A program made the position numbers and the translations under genes. The notes below the pieces were generated by a model. That model searched no databases and was not told where the DNA came from. It was given only the letters and a program-made list of their open reading frames with translations. A DNA stretch of 64,000 bases from Pseudoselenomonas ruminantium (lineage in GTDB: Bacteria; Bacillota; Negativicutes; Selenomonadales; Selenomonadaceae), in assembly GCF_900142515.1 (NCBI RefSeq), contig NZ_FRBC01000001.1, positions 8,115 to 72,114 of the forward strand, written 5' to 3'. Below are positions 1-8,585 of the stretch, piece after piece (position 1 is the first letter of the stretch; the number at the start of each line of letters is the position of its first letter).

Positions 1-261
1 TTGGAGCGCCGTTGGCCTGCCCGGCGCGGGTAGCTGGAAGATGCGCACTTCTGCTGGCGGGTCATTTAGTGGAGCGGCGAAAAAGTATTCCCACCGCCGC
101 CCCACTGAGCTGTAACAAATTTTATTCAGGCTCGCATTGATAAACTGCAATATGTAGATTTTCCCATAAAACTTCGTGCGAAACGGTGTTTCGCACTACG
201 CCCTTACACGAAATCTAAGTCATTCTGCGCCTATCGGCTTGACTGACTAAAATTTCATAGT
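1..261. other. Left edge, no gene called
   Basis: I cannot assign a gene here. The first ~110 bases are GC-rich and open in more than one frame, so the tail of a gene that begins outside the window is possible but cannot be told from chance. A 9 bp inverted repeat (GTGCGAAAC at 176-184, GTTTCGCAC at 188-196) is the only clear structure; it lacks a T-run. Confidence 0.3.
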
Positions 262-297
262 AAAAGAAGCCCACTTTCGAGTCAGCGGACTTCTTTT
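262..297 (-). terminator. Intrinsic terminator of the MFS gene
   Basis: On the minus strand AAAAGAAGTCCGC pairs with GTGGGCTTCTTTT (13 pairs, including G-T wobbles) around a 10-base loop and runs out in T residues. It lies 22 bases after the MFS stop codon. Confidence 0.75.
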
Positions 298-319
298 GTT
301 ATTAGGGATGGTTATTTTG

Positions 320-1666
320 TTAGCTTTCCATGACTGCTTCCAGTTCCTCAAGGGTTTTCTGCTTGCTTTCCTTACCCAAGAGGATGACTACGGCAGAGAT
401 GATCACGAATACCGAGGCGAACATCAGAAAGATGGTGTTCATGCCGAGGGCACTGCCCAGCATCACGCCCACCAGCATGGGGGCGAGCATGCCGCCGATG
501 CGGCCGAAGCCAGCGGCCCAACCGCTGCCCAGGGCACGGATGGTTGTGGGATATTGTTCCGGCGTGTAGGTATAGATGACACCCCAGGCGCCGAGATTGA
601 AGAAGCTCATGGCAGAACCCCAGGCCAGCAGAGTGTTGGCCGTGGCGGCATTGCCGAAGAAGAAGGCGCAGACACCGGACATGAGCAGGAACAGGGACAG
701 GGTGTATTTGCGGCCGATGACGTCAACCAGCCAGGCGGCGGCATAGTAGCCAGGCAGCTGGGCGAGCGTCATGATCAGTACGTATTCGAAGGTCTTGACC
801 ACGGCAAAGCCCTGCGCGTAGACGATGGAGGGCAGCCACATGAAGATGCCGTAGTAGCTGAAGACGATGCCGAACCAGGCCAGCCAGAGCATGGCGGTGC
901 GGGTGCGGAAGGGCTTTGCCCAGAGAGCCGTGAATCTTGGCTGGGCGGCCTGTTCCTGACGTTGCATATCGGACAGATCGATCTTGTCCGGGAAAGCTTC
1001 GCTCTTGACACCCAGCTTGGCTTCCAATTGCAGGATGACGTCCTTGGCATCCTCAATGCGGTTTTTCGCCAGCAGATAGCGGATGGATTCCGGCATATGC
1101 AAGCGAATCAGGAAGACGTAGAGGGCGGGCAGGGTACCGATGACGAAGGCAATCTGCCAGCCGAAGGCGGGAATCAGCAGGTAAGAGATGCAGGCAGCTA
1201 CCAGCCAGCCCACGCCCCAGAAGCTTTCCAGCAGCACGATGAAGCGGCCGCGCAGGTGGGCAGGTGCATATTCACTCATGAGCGTGGCGGCAACTGGCAG
1301 CTCACCGCCGAGGCCGAAGCCAACGAGAAAGCGGAAGAACAGCAGGGATTCGTAGCTCCAGGACAGGGCACACATGCCAGTGGACAGGCTGTAGAGCAGC
1401 ACTGTCAGCGAAAATACCTGCTTGCGGCCGATGCGGTCAGCCAGAGTACCGGCAAGTACCGCTCCTAGGGCCATGCCAATCAGTCCGATGGAACCAATCC
1501 AGCCGACCTGAGCCGGAGTAAGGGCCCATTCTTTGGCCAATACCGGCAGGACGAAGGCGATAAGGCCCGTGTCCATGGAGTCAAAGAGCCAGCCCAGACC
1601 AGTCAGCAGCAGCAGTTTGTAATGGAAGCTGCCTACAGGCAGGGCTTCCAGACGCTGTAAAATCAT
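320..1666 (-). CDS. MFS transporter, sugar/organic-acid porter type
   Basis: A 448-residue inner-membrane carrier with twelve predicted hydrophobic segments. The family signature between helices 2 and 3 is intact (DRIGRK, residues 77-82) and a second copy (DVIGRK) appears between helices 8 and 9, as in sugar porters and the AAHS aromatic/organic-acid branch. The N-terminal motif with a membrane Asp (LFDSMDTG) favours the AAHS-like or SV2-like branch, so the substrate may be an organic acid rather than a sugar. An AGAGG sequence sits upstream of the ATG and the gene has its own promoter and terminator, so it is monocistronic. It is divergent from galK, which by position alone would suggest galactose import; I do not regard that as shown. 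Confidence 0.85.
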   Translation of the reverse strand: MILQRLEALPVGSFHYKLLLLTGLGWLFDSMDTGLIAFVLPVLAKEWALTPAQVGWIGSIGLIGMALGAVLAGTLADRIGRKQVFSLTVLLYSLSTGMCALSWSYESLLFFRFLVGFGLGGELPVAATLMSEYAPAHLRGRFIVLLESFWGVGWLVAACISYLLIPAFGWQIAFVIGTLPALYVFLIRLHMPESIRYLLAKNRIEDAKDVILQLEAKLGVKSEAFPDKIDLSDMQRQEQAAQPRFTALWAKPFRTRTAMLWLAWFGIVFSYYGIFMWLPSIVYAQGFAVVKTFEYVLIMTLAQLPGYYAAAWLVDVIGRKYTLSLFLLMSGVCAFFFGNAATANTLLAWGSAMSFFNLGAWGVIYTYTPEQYPTTIRALGSGWAAGFGRIGGMLAPMLVGVMLGSALGMNTIFLMFASVFVIISAVVILLGKESKQKTLEELEAVMES

Positions 1667-1721
1667 GATAAAACCTCTTTTCAGTATAAGACATTTGTCA
1701 TGTCAATAAAATTACATAGTG

Positions 1722-1750
1722 ATTATACAATGTCTTGACACCTGTCGCAA
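1722..1750 (-). promoter_or_regulatory. Sigma-A promoter of the MFS gene
   Basis: Read on the minus strand: -35 TTGCGA (1745-1750), 17-base spacer, -10 TATAAT (1722-1727). An inverted repeat AAGACATT (1689-1696) / AATGTCTT (1729-1736) brackets the -10 and the start region and could be a repressor site. Confidence 0.7.
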
Positions 1751-1772
1751 GAGGGTGCTGGGAAACAATTTT

Positions 1773-1786
1773 AGAAAACGTTTACA
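1773..1786 (+). promoter_or_regulatory. LacI/CcpA-type operator O1 of galK
   Basis: AGAAAACGTTTACA, centred at 1779/1780 on a perfect AAACGTTT core, lies just upstream of the -35 box. It matches the general LacI-family operator form and 13 of 14 positions of the CcpA cre consensus, so either the local LacI-family regulator or CcpA could bind. Confidence 0.7.
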
Positions 1787-1794
1787 AAAAGATG

Positions 1795-1823
1795 TTGACA
1801 TTTGGGCGATACAAGAGTAAACT
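1795..1823 (+). promoter_or_regulatory. galK: Sigma-A promoter of galK
   Basis: -35 TTGACA (1795-1800), 17-base spacer, -10 TAAACT (1818-1823). The untranslated leader to galK would be about 120 bases and carries a second operator. Confidence 0.75.
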
Positions 1824-1900
1824 AAGAGACAACAAGAGAAAATGTGGCAGAGAACGAGAGGGCATCAGCCGCTGGTTGGCCTACATTTTTTACACAATAT

Positions 1901-1914
1901 GGAAAACGTTTACA
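1901..1914 (+). promoter_or_regulatory. LacI/CcpA-type operator O2 of galK
   Basis: GGAAAACGTTTACA, the same core as O1, centred at 1907/1908, inside the transcribed leader. The two centres are 128 bp apart, close to twelve helical turns, a spacing that would suit repression by DNA looping (inference). Confidence 0.7.
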
Positions 1915-1950
1915 AAATAATTCAGCGGGATATTATCAGGAGGTAACAGT

Positions 1951-3129
1951 ATGGAACAGGAAATCTTAACGAAGATGCAGGGTGAGTTTGCCGCCAAGTT
2001 TGGGGAACAGGAAACGAGAGCTTATTTCTCCCCAGGGCGTGTGAACCTGATCGGTGAGCATACGGATTACAATGGTGGTCATGTGTTCCCCTGTGCGATT
2101 TCGCTGGGAACTTATGCACTGGTTGCTGACCGTCAGGACAGCAAGACGCGGATCTATTCCATGAATCTGGCCGATAAGGGTGTCATCGAATTTGATATGG
2201 CAGGCCTTGCCTATGATAAGGCCAAGGATTGGGCAAATTACCCCATGGGTGTGGTCAAGGTATTCGAGGATGCGGGGCACAAAGCCAGCCATGGTTTTGA
2301 CATCCTGGTCTATGGAACGCTGCCCAATGGTTCCGGCCTTTCGTCTTCGGCTTCCATTGAAGTGCTGACGGCCCTGATTCTCAATGATGCCTTTGGTTAC
2401 GGCCTGGATATGGTAGAAATGGTGAAGCTTTCTCAGAAAGCTGAAAATACTTTCGTGGGTGTCAACTGTGGCATCATGGATCAGTTTGCCGTAGGTATGG
2501 GCAAAAAGGATTGCGCTATCCTGCTGGACTGCAACACACTGGAATATCGTTACAGCAAGATTGCGCTGGAAGGGGCCAGCATCGTGATCACCAATACCAA
2601 CAAGCCGCACAGCCTGGCTTCCAGCGCTTACAATGTGCGCCGTGCCCAGTGTGAACATGCCCTGAATGAATTGAAGGAAGTGAAACCGGAGCTGGAGGCT
2701 CTTGGTGAGCTTTCCAATGAGGCTTTCAATCAGCTGGCAGGTGCTATCTCTGAACCGCTGGAACGTCAGCGTGCCCGCCATGCCGTCTTGGAAAACAATC
2801 GTACGCTGGAAGCTGTTGAGGCTCTGGAACAGAATGATGTAGAAAAATTCGGCAAGCTGATGAATGAATCCCATTATTCCCTGCGGGATGATTATGATGT
2901 GACTGGCAGGGAACTGGACACTCTGGCTGAACTGGCCTGGCAGGTGGAAGGCGTCATCGGTTCCCGCATGACGGGGGCTGGCTTCGGCGGCTGTACGGTA
3001 AGCCTGGTCAAGGATGAAGCCATTGAGAGCTTCAAGGAAAAGGTGGGCAAGGCCTATACGGAAAAGATCGGTTATGCACCGAGCTTCTATGTGGCCAACA
3101 TTGCCGATGGTACGCATCGTATCAAATGA
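1951..3129 (+). CDS. galK: Galactokinase
   Basis: Phosphorylates alpha-D-galactose with ATP to galactose 1-phosphate, the first step of the Leloir pathway, in the cytosol. At 392 residues it has the normal GHMP-kinase length. The galactokinase signature GRVNLIGEHTDYNGG is at residues 29-43, the GHMP ATP-binding loop (GTLPNGSGLSSSAS) at about 122-135 and the third GHMP motif (MTGAGFGGC) near the C-terminus. An AGGAGG sits a few bases before the ATG. It is first of galK-galE-galT followed by a LacI-family gene; two AAACGTTT operators flank its promoter, so galactose-responsive or catabolite control is likely. Confidence 0.97.
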   Translation: MEQEILTKMQGEFAAKFGEQETRAYFSPGRVNLIGEHTDYNGGHVFPCAISLGTYALVADRQDSKTRIYSMNLADKGVIEFDMAGLAYDKAKDWANYPMGVVKVFEDAGHKASHGFDILVYGTLPNGSGLSSSASIEVLTALILNDAFGYGLDMVEMVKLSQKAENTFVGVNCGIMDQFAVGMGKKDCAILLDCNTLEYRYSKIALEGASIVITNTNKPHSLASSAYNVRRAQCEHALNELKEVKPELEALGELSNEAFNQLAGAISEPLERQRARHAVLENNRTLEAVEALEQNDVEKFGKLMNESHYSLRDDYDVTGRELDTLAELAWQVEGVIGSRMTGAGFGGCTVSLVKDEAIESFKEKVGKAYTEKIGYAPSFYVANIADGTHRIK

Positions 3130-3153
3130 GTTTTCCCAGAGGGAACGATGGCG

Positions 3154-3215
3154 ATAGAAAATGGCAATAGAAAACGTGTAGTAAACCGATAGAAAACGTG
3201 TTACAATAGAAAGCG
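3154..3215 (+). promoter_or_regulatory. Cluster of operator-like repeats upstream of galE
   Basis: Four copies of ATAGAAA start at 3154, 3167, 3189 and 3206. The second and third extend to ATAGAAAACGTGT, close to the left half and centre of the galK operators. They fill most of the galK-galE gap, so galE probably has its own regulated promoter; a TACAAT (3202-3207) could be its -10. The right half-sites are poor. Confidence 0.5.
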
Positions 3216-3251
3216 ATTTCTGTTTGATATTATGAAAAGGAGCACATGACT

Positions 3252-4241
3252 ATGTCGATTCTTGTTTGCGGTGGTGCCGGTTATATCGGTTCCCATGCGG
3301 TGCATCAGCTGGTGGAAAAAGGCGAAGATGTCGTTATTGTGGATAACCTCCAGACGGGGCATCGTGATGCCCTGAACCCAAAGGCTAAATTCTATGAAGG
3401 GGATATCCGTGAAGCGGCGGTCCTCGATAAGATCTTCACGGAAAACGATATTGATGCGGTGATCCACTTCGCAGCTAACTCCCTAGTGGGAGAGAGCATG
3501 GAAAAGCCTCTGAAATATTTCAATAACAATGTCTATGGCATGCAGGTACTGCTCGAAGCTATGGTGCGCCATAACGTGGACAAGATTGTCTTTTCCTCCA
3601 CGGCGGCTGTATACGGCGAGCCCAAGAAGATTCCAATCATGGAAGATGATGAGACCTGCCCCACGAATACTTATGGGGAAAGCAAGCTCACTATGGAAAA
3701 GATGATGAAGTGGGTGAGCAGAGCTAATGGTATCCGCTATGTATCCCTGCGTTATTTCAATGCAGCTGGTGCTTTGGACGATGGTTCCATCGGTGAAGAC
3801 CATCATCCGGAGACCCATCTGATTCCGTTGATCCTGCAGGTTCCTCTGGGCAAGCGGGACCATATCACGGTGTTTGGTGATGATTATGCTACACCGGATG
3901 GCACCTGCCTCCGGGATTACATCCATGTCATCGATCTGGCTGATGCTCATGTACTGGCACTGGAATACCTGCGCAAGGGCGGTGACAGCAACATCTTCAA
4001 TCTGGGCAATGGTCAGGGCTTCTCGGTAAAAGAAATGATTGAAGCAGCCAAAGAAGCTACGGGCAGGGATATCAAGGTAGAGATGGGAGCCCGCCGTGCC
4101 GGTGATCCGGCCCAGCTGATTGCTTCCAGCGAAAAGGCCCGCAAGATCCTGGGCTGGAATCCCCGTTATACCGATGTAAAGCAGGTTATCGGGACGGCCT
4201 GGAACTGGCATCAGAAACATCCGGACGGATACGAGAAGTAA
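3252..4241 (+). CDS. galE: UDP-glucose 4-epimerase
   Basis: Interconverts UDP-galactose and UDP-glucose with bound NAD, closing the Leloir cycle and supplying UDP-galactose for envelope sugars. It is an extended short-chain dehydrogenase: the Rossmann motif GGAGYIGSH begins at about residue 7, the SSTAAVYG segment supplies the Ser/Thr near the active site, and YGESK is the YxxxK catalytic pair. I place the start at the second in-frame ATG because AGGAG (3238-3242) is 9 bases from it but only 3 bases from the ATG at 3246. The 329-residue length is usual. It lies between galK and galT and has its own operator cluster. Confidence 0.95.
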   Translation: MSILVCGGAGYIGSHAVHQLVEKGEDVVIVDNLQTGHRDALNPKAKFYEGDIREAAVLDKIFTENDIDAVIHFAANSLVGESMEKPLKYFNNNVYGMQVLLEAMVRHNVDKIVFSSTAAVYGEPKKIPIMEDDETCPTNTYGESKLTMEKMMKWVSRANGIRYVSLRYFNAAGALDDGSIGEDHHPETHLIPLILQVPLGKRDHITVFGDDYATPDGTCLRDYIHVIDLADAHVLALEYLRKGGDSNIFNLGNGQGFSVKEMIEAAKEATGRDIKVEMGARRAGDPAQLIASSEKARKILGWNPRYTDVKQVIGTAWNWHQKHPDGYEK

Positions 4242-4253
4242 CTATGATATGAC

Positions 4254-4358
4254 AGCCCCTTCCACCATTGCATGCTAAGTCTTCCCAAGAAGGTGAGGCT
4301 TAGCATGGGGCCTGTCCCTTTGGGGAAGGTGGCAGCCCGCGGGCTGCCGGAAGGGGCT
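4254..4358. repeat. Nested palindromic element between galE and galT
   Basis: Outer arms AGCCCCTTCC (4254-4263) and GGAAGGGGCT (4349-4358) enclose a CATGCTAAG/CTTAGCATG hairpin (4271-4279 and 4299-4307) and a perfect 18-base palindrome GGCAGCCCGCGGGCTGCC (4331-4348). It has no T-run and fills nearly the whole intergenic gap. It resembles dispersed REP- or MITE-like elements, but no second copy is visible in this window. Confidence 0.65.
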
Positions 4359-4378
4359 TAAAGGCAGGATATTATACT

Positions 4379-5884
4379 ATGATCAATACAGAAATCAACC
4401 GCCTGCTCAACTTCGCGAAGCAGCGCGGCCTTATCAGCGAAGATGATTATTACTACAGTGCAAATCTGCTTATTGATGTATTGCATGTAAGCGAATTTGC
4501 ACCGGAAGAAATAGATGAAACCTTGGAAACAGCTGCACCGGTTCTCAGCAGGATGCTGGACTATGCAGTAGCAGAAGGACTTATCGAAGATACGGCAAAT
4601 GAGCGGGATCTCTTCGATACCCGCATCATGAACTGTGTGATGCCCCGGCCATCGGAAGTAGTACGGAAGTTCCAGAGCGATTATGCCCGTGCTCCGAAAG
4701 CAGCCACGGACAATTTTTACAAGCTGAGCATTGCTTCCAACTATATCCGTAAAGATCGTATTGCCAGGAATCTGGTCTGGAAGACGCCGACGGAATACGG
4801 TGATCTGGACGTGACCATCAATCTGTCCAAGCCGGAGAAAGATCCCCGGGACATCGCCAAGGCAAAGCTTATAAAATCCAGTTCTTATCCGCAGTGCCTT
4901 CTTTGCCGGGAAAATGAAGGTTTTGCCGGTCATGCAGGACACCCGGCGCGGCAGACTCACCGCTTGATTCCCTTGCGGTTGGCCTCCCATCGCTGGTTTA
5001 TGCAATATTCCCCTTACACCTACTACAATGAACACTGCATAGTCCTGAATCGCAAACATATTCCCATGAAGGTAAACCGCAAGAGTTTTGAGAACCTGCT
5101 GGATTTTGTGACCATCTTCCCGCATTATTTTCTGGGCTCCAATGCGGATTTACCTATCGTGGGCGGTTCAATCCTTTCCCATGATCATTATCAGGGAGGG
5201 CGTTACGATTTTGCCATGACCAAAGCGCCGGTGGAAAAAGCCTATAGCGTGGCTGGTTTCCCACATGTGCAGGTGGGACGGGTGAAATGGCCTATGTCCA
5301 CGATCCGCCTGACGGGCGAAGACCGGGAGGAATTGGCGGATCTGGCAGAAAAGATCCTCAATAAATGGCGTGGCTATAGTGATGAAAGTGTCGGGGTACT
5401 GGCAGAAAGCGATGGCGAACCCCATAATACGATTACGCCCATTGCCCGCCGCCGGGGCAGCTTATATGAGCTGGATCTGGTGCTGCGCAATAACCGCCGC
5501 AGTGAGGAACATCCTCTGGGCATCTTCCATCCCCATGCGGAAGTCCATCATATCAAGAAGGAAAATATCGGCCTGATTGAAGTGATGGGGCTGGCGGTAT
5601 TGCCCGCCCGCCTGAAGAAGGAAATGCACCTTTTGGGGCAGGAACTGGTCAAGGGGACGGCAGATATTTCCACAATGAAAGAAATTGCCTGCCATGCTGA
5701 CTGGTACAAGATGCTGCGGGAAAAATATCCGGCGGTGACGGCTGAACAGGTGGACGGTATCCTGCAGGCTGAGATTGGTGAAGTCTTCAAGACGGTGCTG
5801 GTCCATGCTGGTGTCTATAAGCGCGATGCAGCAGGTATGGCTGCTTTCGATAAGTTTATGCAAGCTGTTTCTCAGGCTGACTGA
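4379..5884 (+). CDS. galT: Galactose-1-phosphate uridylyltransferase, GalT2 type
   Basis: Transfers UMP from UDP-glucose to galactose 1-phosphate, giving UDP-galactose and glucose 1-phosphate. At 501 residues it belongs to the long Firmicute form (GalT2), not the ~350-residue E. coli form. Recognisable pieces are CLLCRENEGFAGH, HPARQTHRLIPL, GGSILSHDHYQGG and the late FHPHAEVHHIKKENIGLIEVMG segment typical of this class. The SDHD-like SHDH and HPH pieces are the likely active-site histidines. It follows galE after a palindromic element and precedes the regulator by 14 bases. Confidence 0.93.
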   Translation: MINTEINRLLNFAKQRGLISEDDYYYSANLLIDVLHVSEFAPEEIDETLETAAPVLSRMLDYAVAEGLIEDTANERDLFDTRIMNCVMPRPSEVVRKFQSDYARAPKAATDNFYKLSIASNYIRKDRIARNLVWKTPTEYGDLDVTINLSKPEKDPRDIAKAKLIKSSSYPQCLLCRENEGFAGHAGHPARQTHRLIPLRLASHRWFMQYSPYTYYNEHCIVLNRKHIPMKVNRKSFENLLDFVTIFPHYFLGSNADLPIVGGSILSHDHYQGGRYDFAMTKAPVEKAYSVAGFPHVQVGRVKWPMSTIRLTGEDREELADLAEKILNKWRGYSDESVGVLAESDGEPHNTITPIARRRGSLYELDLVLRNNRRSEEHPLGIFHPHAEVHHIKKENIGLIEVMGLAVLPARLKKEMHLLGQELVKGTADISTMKEIACHADWYKMLREKYPAVTAEQVDGILQAEIGEVFKTVLVHAGVYKRDAAGMAAFDKFMQAVSQAD

Positions 5885-5898
5885 GAAAGCAGGTTTTT

Positions 5899-6936
5899 AT
5901 GGAAGAAAAGAGACAGGCGACCATAGTGGACGTGGCCAGGGCTGCCGGCGTTTCGGTGGCCACTGTATCCCGGGTGGTGAATGGCAACTATCCGGTGAAA
6001 ACGGAAACAAAGGAAAAGGTCAAGGCGGCCATTAGCAGCCTCAATTATGTACCCAATGTGCAGGCACGGGAACTCAACACCCGCAAGTCTTCCACCATCG
6101 GCGTGGTGGTACCGGGGCTTTACAATATGTTCTTTGCCGAGGTTATCGATGGCATTGAGGAAAGCGTGCGCAAGGAAAATTTTTCCTTTCTGCTGAATTG
6201 TGCACAGAATGATCCTGTGCAGGAGATGAACTGCATCAATGCCCTGGTGGCCCGCAATGTATCGGGGATTATTGTCATCAGTCCCAATACGAAGAACATC
6301 AGCGAGCGCTTCTATGAAGAGTTGGTGGAACGGGTGCCGATGGTGTTCATCAATGGTTATCATCCAATCAAGGGCGTATCTTATGTTGGTAATGATGAGA
6401 GCCAGGGGTCCCGGCAGGCTTTGGAGTACCTGGAGGGATTGGGGCATAAGAAGATCCTTTTTGTCCGGGGGGCAAGTTCAGACTCCTATGACATCAAGGA
6501 AGAAACCTATCGCTGCTTTATGGAAGAACGTGGTTTGCTCAATGAGGACTATGTGTTGAATATCGGCGAGGGCAACAGTGTGGAGACCGTGGATCTGACG
6601 CTCTCTGCTCTGCGGCTGAAATTGCCCTATCTGAAACCGACGGCGGTATTCTGCTGTAATGACCTGATGGCTGTGGGAGCACTCAATGCCTGTAAGCGGC
6701 TGGGACTTTCTGTTCCCCAGAATGTCTCGATCGTTGGCTACGATAATATCTCCTTGTCCCGCCTAGTGGAGCCAAAGATTACGACCATGGATCAGAACAT
6801 GTTCCAATTGGGAAAGAGCGCTGCTCAATTGTTGCTGGAACAGATTCGCGGCGGCAGGAATAAACGCATCCTTTTGGATAATACGCTGGTGGTGCGGGAA
6901 ACCACAGGGATCAATCAAGAAGTACATCATGATTGA
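5899..6936 (+). CDS. LacI-family regulator of the gal genes (GalR-like)
   Basis: A 345-residue DNA-binding repressor. The N-terminal LacI helix-turn-helix (TIVDVARAAGVSVATVSRVVN, about residues 8-28) and the hinge (YVPNVQARELNTRKS) are followed by a periplasmic-binding-protein-like effector domain. It is the last gene of the gal cluster, so the natural inference is that it binds the AAACGTTT operators in front of galK and galE and responds to galactose or a derivative. A CcpA role is less likely because of its position at the end of a catabolic operon. A terminator follows directly. Confidence 0.88.
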   Translation: MEEKRQATIVDVARAAGVSVATVSRVVNGNYPVKTETKEKVKAAISSLNYVPNVQARELNTRKSSTIGVVVPGLYNMFFAEVIDGIEESVRKENFSFLLNCAQNDPVQEMNCINALVARNVSGIIVISPNTKNISERFYEELVERVPMVFINGYHPIKGVSYVGNDESQGSRQALEYLEGLGHKKILFVRGASSDSYDIKEETYRCFMEERGLLNEDYVLNIGEGNSVETVDLTLSALRLKLPYLKPTAVFCCNDLMAVGALNACKRLGLSVPQNVSIVGYDNISLSRLVEPKITTMDQNMFQLGKSAAQLLLEQIRGGRNKRILLDNTLVVRETTGINQEVHHD

Positions 6937-6940
6937 ATAG

Positions 6941-6986
6941 ACTTCGGGTCATCTCTTTTGGAGAAGGGCCCGAAGTTTTATTTTTC
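6941..6986 (+). terminator. Intrinsic terminator of the gal cluster
   Basis: ACTTCGGG pairs with CCCGAAGT and is followed by TTTATTTTT. It starts 4 bases after the regulator's stop codon. Confidence 0.85.
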
Positions 6987-7014
6987 GGTAGATGATTTTT
7001 TCCTTTGATAATGA

Positions 7015-7020
7015 TATAAT
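7015..7020 (+). promoter_or_regulatory. Likely -10 box of the SGNH hydrolase gene
   Basis: A TATAAT at 7015-7020, 44 bases before the chosen start codon; no good -35 sits 16-18 bases upstream. Its place argues against the upstream in-frame ATG at 6992 being the start. Confidence 0.5.
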
Positions 7021-7063
7021 AGGGGCGTTGTTTAAAATTAGCGTAAGAAATGGAGTTTTACGG

Positions 7064-8452
7064 TTGTTGAAAAGGAAAAAAAATCTCCTGCAGGTGGGGG
7101 CAATGCTTCTGGTGGCAGGTTTTATGATAAGTATGGGCAGTGTGCAGGCAGCACCCAAGGATAATAGCGATAATGTGCGGATCGATTTCAGCAAGACGGC
7201 CGCACCTGTGGAGCAAAAGGCAGTGACGCGGCCGGAACCGCAGAAGGAACAGGTTATGACCAAGATTGAGAATGTGCAGCTGATGTGGCAGGAAGTTCCC
7301 AGCGCCGTACGCTATCAGGTGGTTATTCTGAAATCGGAAGAAGATACCCAGAGCAATATCGCCCTGACCTATGATCAGGTATATACAAATGGACTGACGG
7401 TGGATTTAAGCGGCTTTGGCAGTGAAGCGGCGAATTTTTACTGGAAGATCTGCCCCTTGGACTATAATGGGCGGCCTGTGGGGAAACTTCATTTCACGAA
7501 ACCCCGTCCCATTACGGATGGCGGCAGGATCAATGCGAAGGCTCCGCGTCCGACCACGCAGTTTGAACGCATGGATTATATGCCTATGTATCCGGTATTT
7601 TCCTGGATTCCTTATGGCGGAGCAAAACAGCATGAGGTACAGGTGTATCAGGTTACGGATGCAGGAGACAGGCTCATCCGTACATTGCAGGCCGGGGAAT
7701 ATGATGTTTATGAAGATGGCGGTTATTCCCAGCCGGGTAAATATTATTGGCGGGTTCGTTCTCTGAGCGGGGATGGGACGCCTATCAGTGACTGGTCCGA
7801 GAAAAGTTATTTTCAAGTGGAAAGTGAGAATCCTCCCTTCGCGGCATTAGGTGACAGCATCACGCATGGGGGAGGCGCTATGTCCGTATCACCGGGGTAT
7901 CTGCTTTATGATTGGGAGTCTTATAGCCAGGTGCCCGTGAAGAATCTGGGGTTCAGCGGCAATACAACAGAGGCAATGCTGGAGCGTTTTGAGCGTGATG
8001 TGCTGCCGGTTTCTCCCCGTGTACTGGTGGTTATGGGGGGCGTCAATGATTACCGCCTGGGAACCTTTGGTTCAAGGACGGTAGCTAATTTGCAGGCAAT
8101 CAAGGAGAAATGCGATGCCTATGGCATCATTGTGGTGTTCCTGACGGTCACGCCGATAAATCCTCCTTATATGGTGAGCCGCGCACATATCGATCATCCT
8201 CCCTATGATTGGCAGGTCCATCAGCAGTATATCAATGCCTGGGTGATGAAACAGAAGTACCATGTGGACGTAGCCACTGGCCTTACGGATAGCATGGGGA
8301 ACCTGCGCACGACCTACACCACGGATGGTCTGCATCCTGATTATTATGGAAAAAAATATATCGGGGAACAGGTGGGACGTTATCTGCAGATGAATTTTTC
8401 ATGGCTGACCAACAAGCTGACAAAAAAGCCTATTCCTACCTATAACGATTGA
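7064..8452 (+). CDS. Exported SGNH/GDSL hydrolase
   Basis: A secreted or periplasmic serine esterase/acetylhydrolase of unknown substrate. I place the start at a TTG (7064, or the adjacent 7067) because GGAG at 7052-7055 serves it and the upstream ATG overlaps the promoter; this leaves a clean signal peptide ending SMGSVQA. About 220 residues of beta-rich, fibronectin-like sequence with paired WxxP/YYWRVRSLS segments come first, as in sugar-binding modules. Then come the SGNH blocks: GDSITHGGG (nucleophile Ser), GFSGNT (Gly), MGGVNDYR (Asn) and DGLHPDYYG (Asp/His). By analogy it may deacylate a polysaccharide or peptidoglycan. It is monocistronic. Confidence 0.82.
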   Translation: MLKRKKNLLQVGAMLLVAGFMISMGSVQAAPKDNSDNVRIDFSKTAAPVEQKAVTRPEPQKEQVMTKIENVQLMWQEVPSAVRYQVVILKSEEDTQSNIALTYDQVYTNGLTVDLSGFGSEAANFYWKICPLDYNGRPVGKLHFTKPRPITDGGRINAKAPRPTTQFERMDYMPMYPVFSWIPYGGAKQHEVQVYQVTDAGDRLIRTLQAGEYDVYEDGGYSQPGKYYWRVRSLSGDGTPISDWSEKSYFQVESENPPFAALGDSITHGGGAMSVSPGYLLYDWESYSQVPVKNLGFSGNTTEAMLERFERDVLPVSPRVLVVMGGVNDYRLGTFGSRTVANLQAIKEKCDAYGIIVVFLTVTPINPPYMVSRAHIDHPPYDWQVHQQYINAWVMKQKYHVDVATGLTDSMGNLRTTYTTDGLHPDYYGKKYIGEQVGRYLQMNFSWLTNKLTKKPIPTYND

Positions 8453-8455
8453 TGA

Positions 8456-8487
8456 TTCAGGCTCCTGTAGAGGAGCCTGAATTTTTT
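8456..8487 (+). terminator. Intrinsic terminator of the SGNH gene
   Basis: TTCAGGCTCC/GGAGCCTGAA hairpin with a 6-base loop followed by six T residues. Confidence 0.92.
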
Positions 8488-8519
8488 AGCACCTGCCTAT
8501 GATATTTATCTGTAAATGC

Positions 8520-8548
8520 TTGATTTTTTCAGAGAAATAAGGCAAAAT
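8520..8548 (+). promoter_or_regulatory. Likely promoter of the HD-GYP gene
   Basis: -35 TTGATT (8520-8525), 17-base spacer, -10 CAAAAT (8543-8548), starting 33 bases after the preceding terminator. Confidence 0.5.
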
Positions 8549-8585
8549 ATTTTTATGTGAATTAGTTTTAGAAGGACTAGTGTGT

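Noticed and set aside
296-1468. A long plus-strand frame over the MFS gene.
   Set aside because: It is antisense to an intact transporter with conserved motifs, and its His/Gln/Gly-rich product is typical of a shadow frame.
6992-7063. An upstream ATG start for the SGNH hydrolase.
   Set aside because: It overlaps the TATAAT box, has no SD and would bury the signal peptide behind extra residues.
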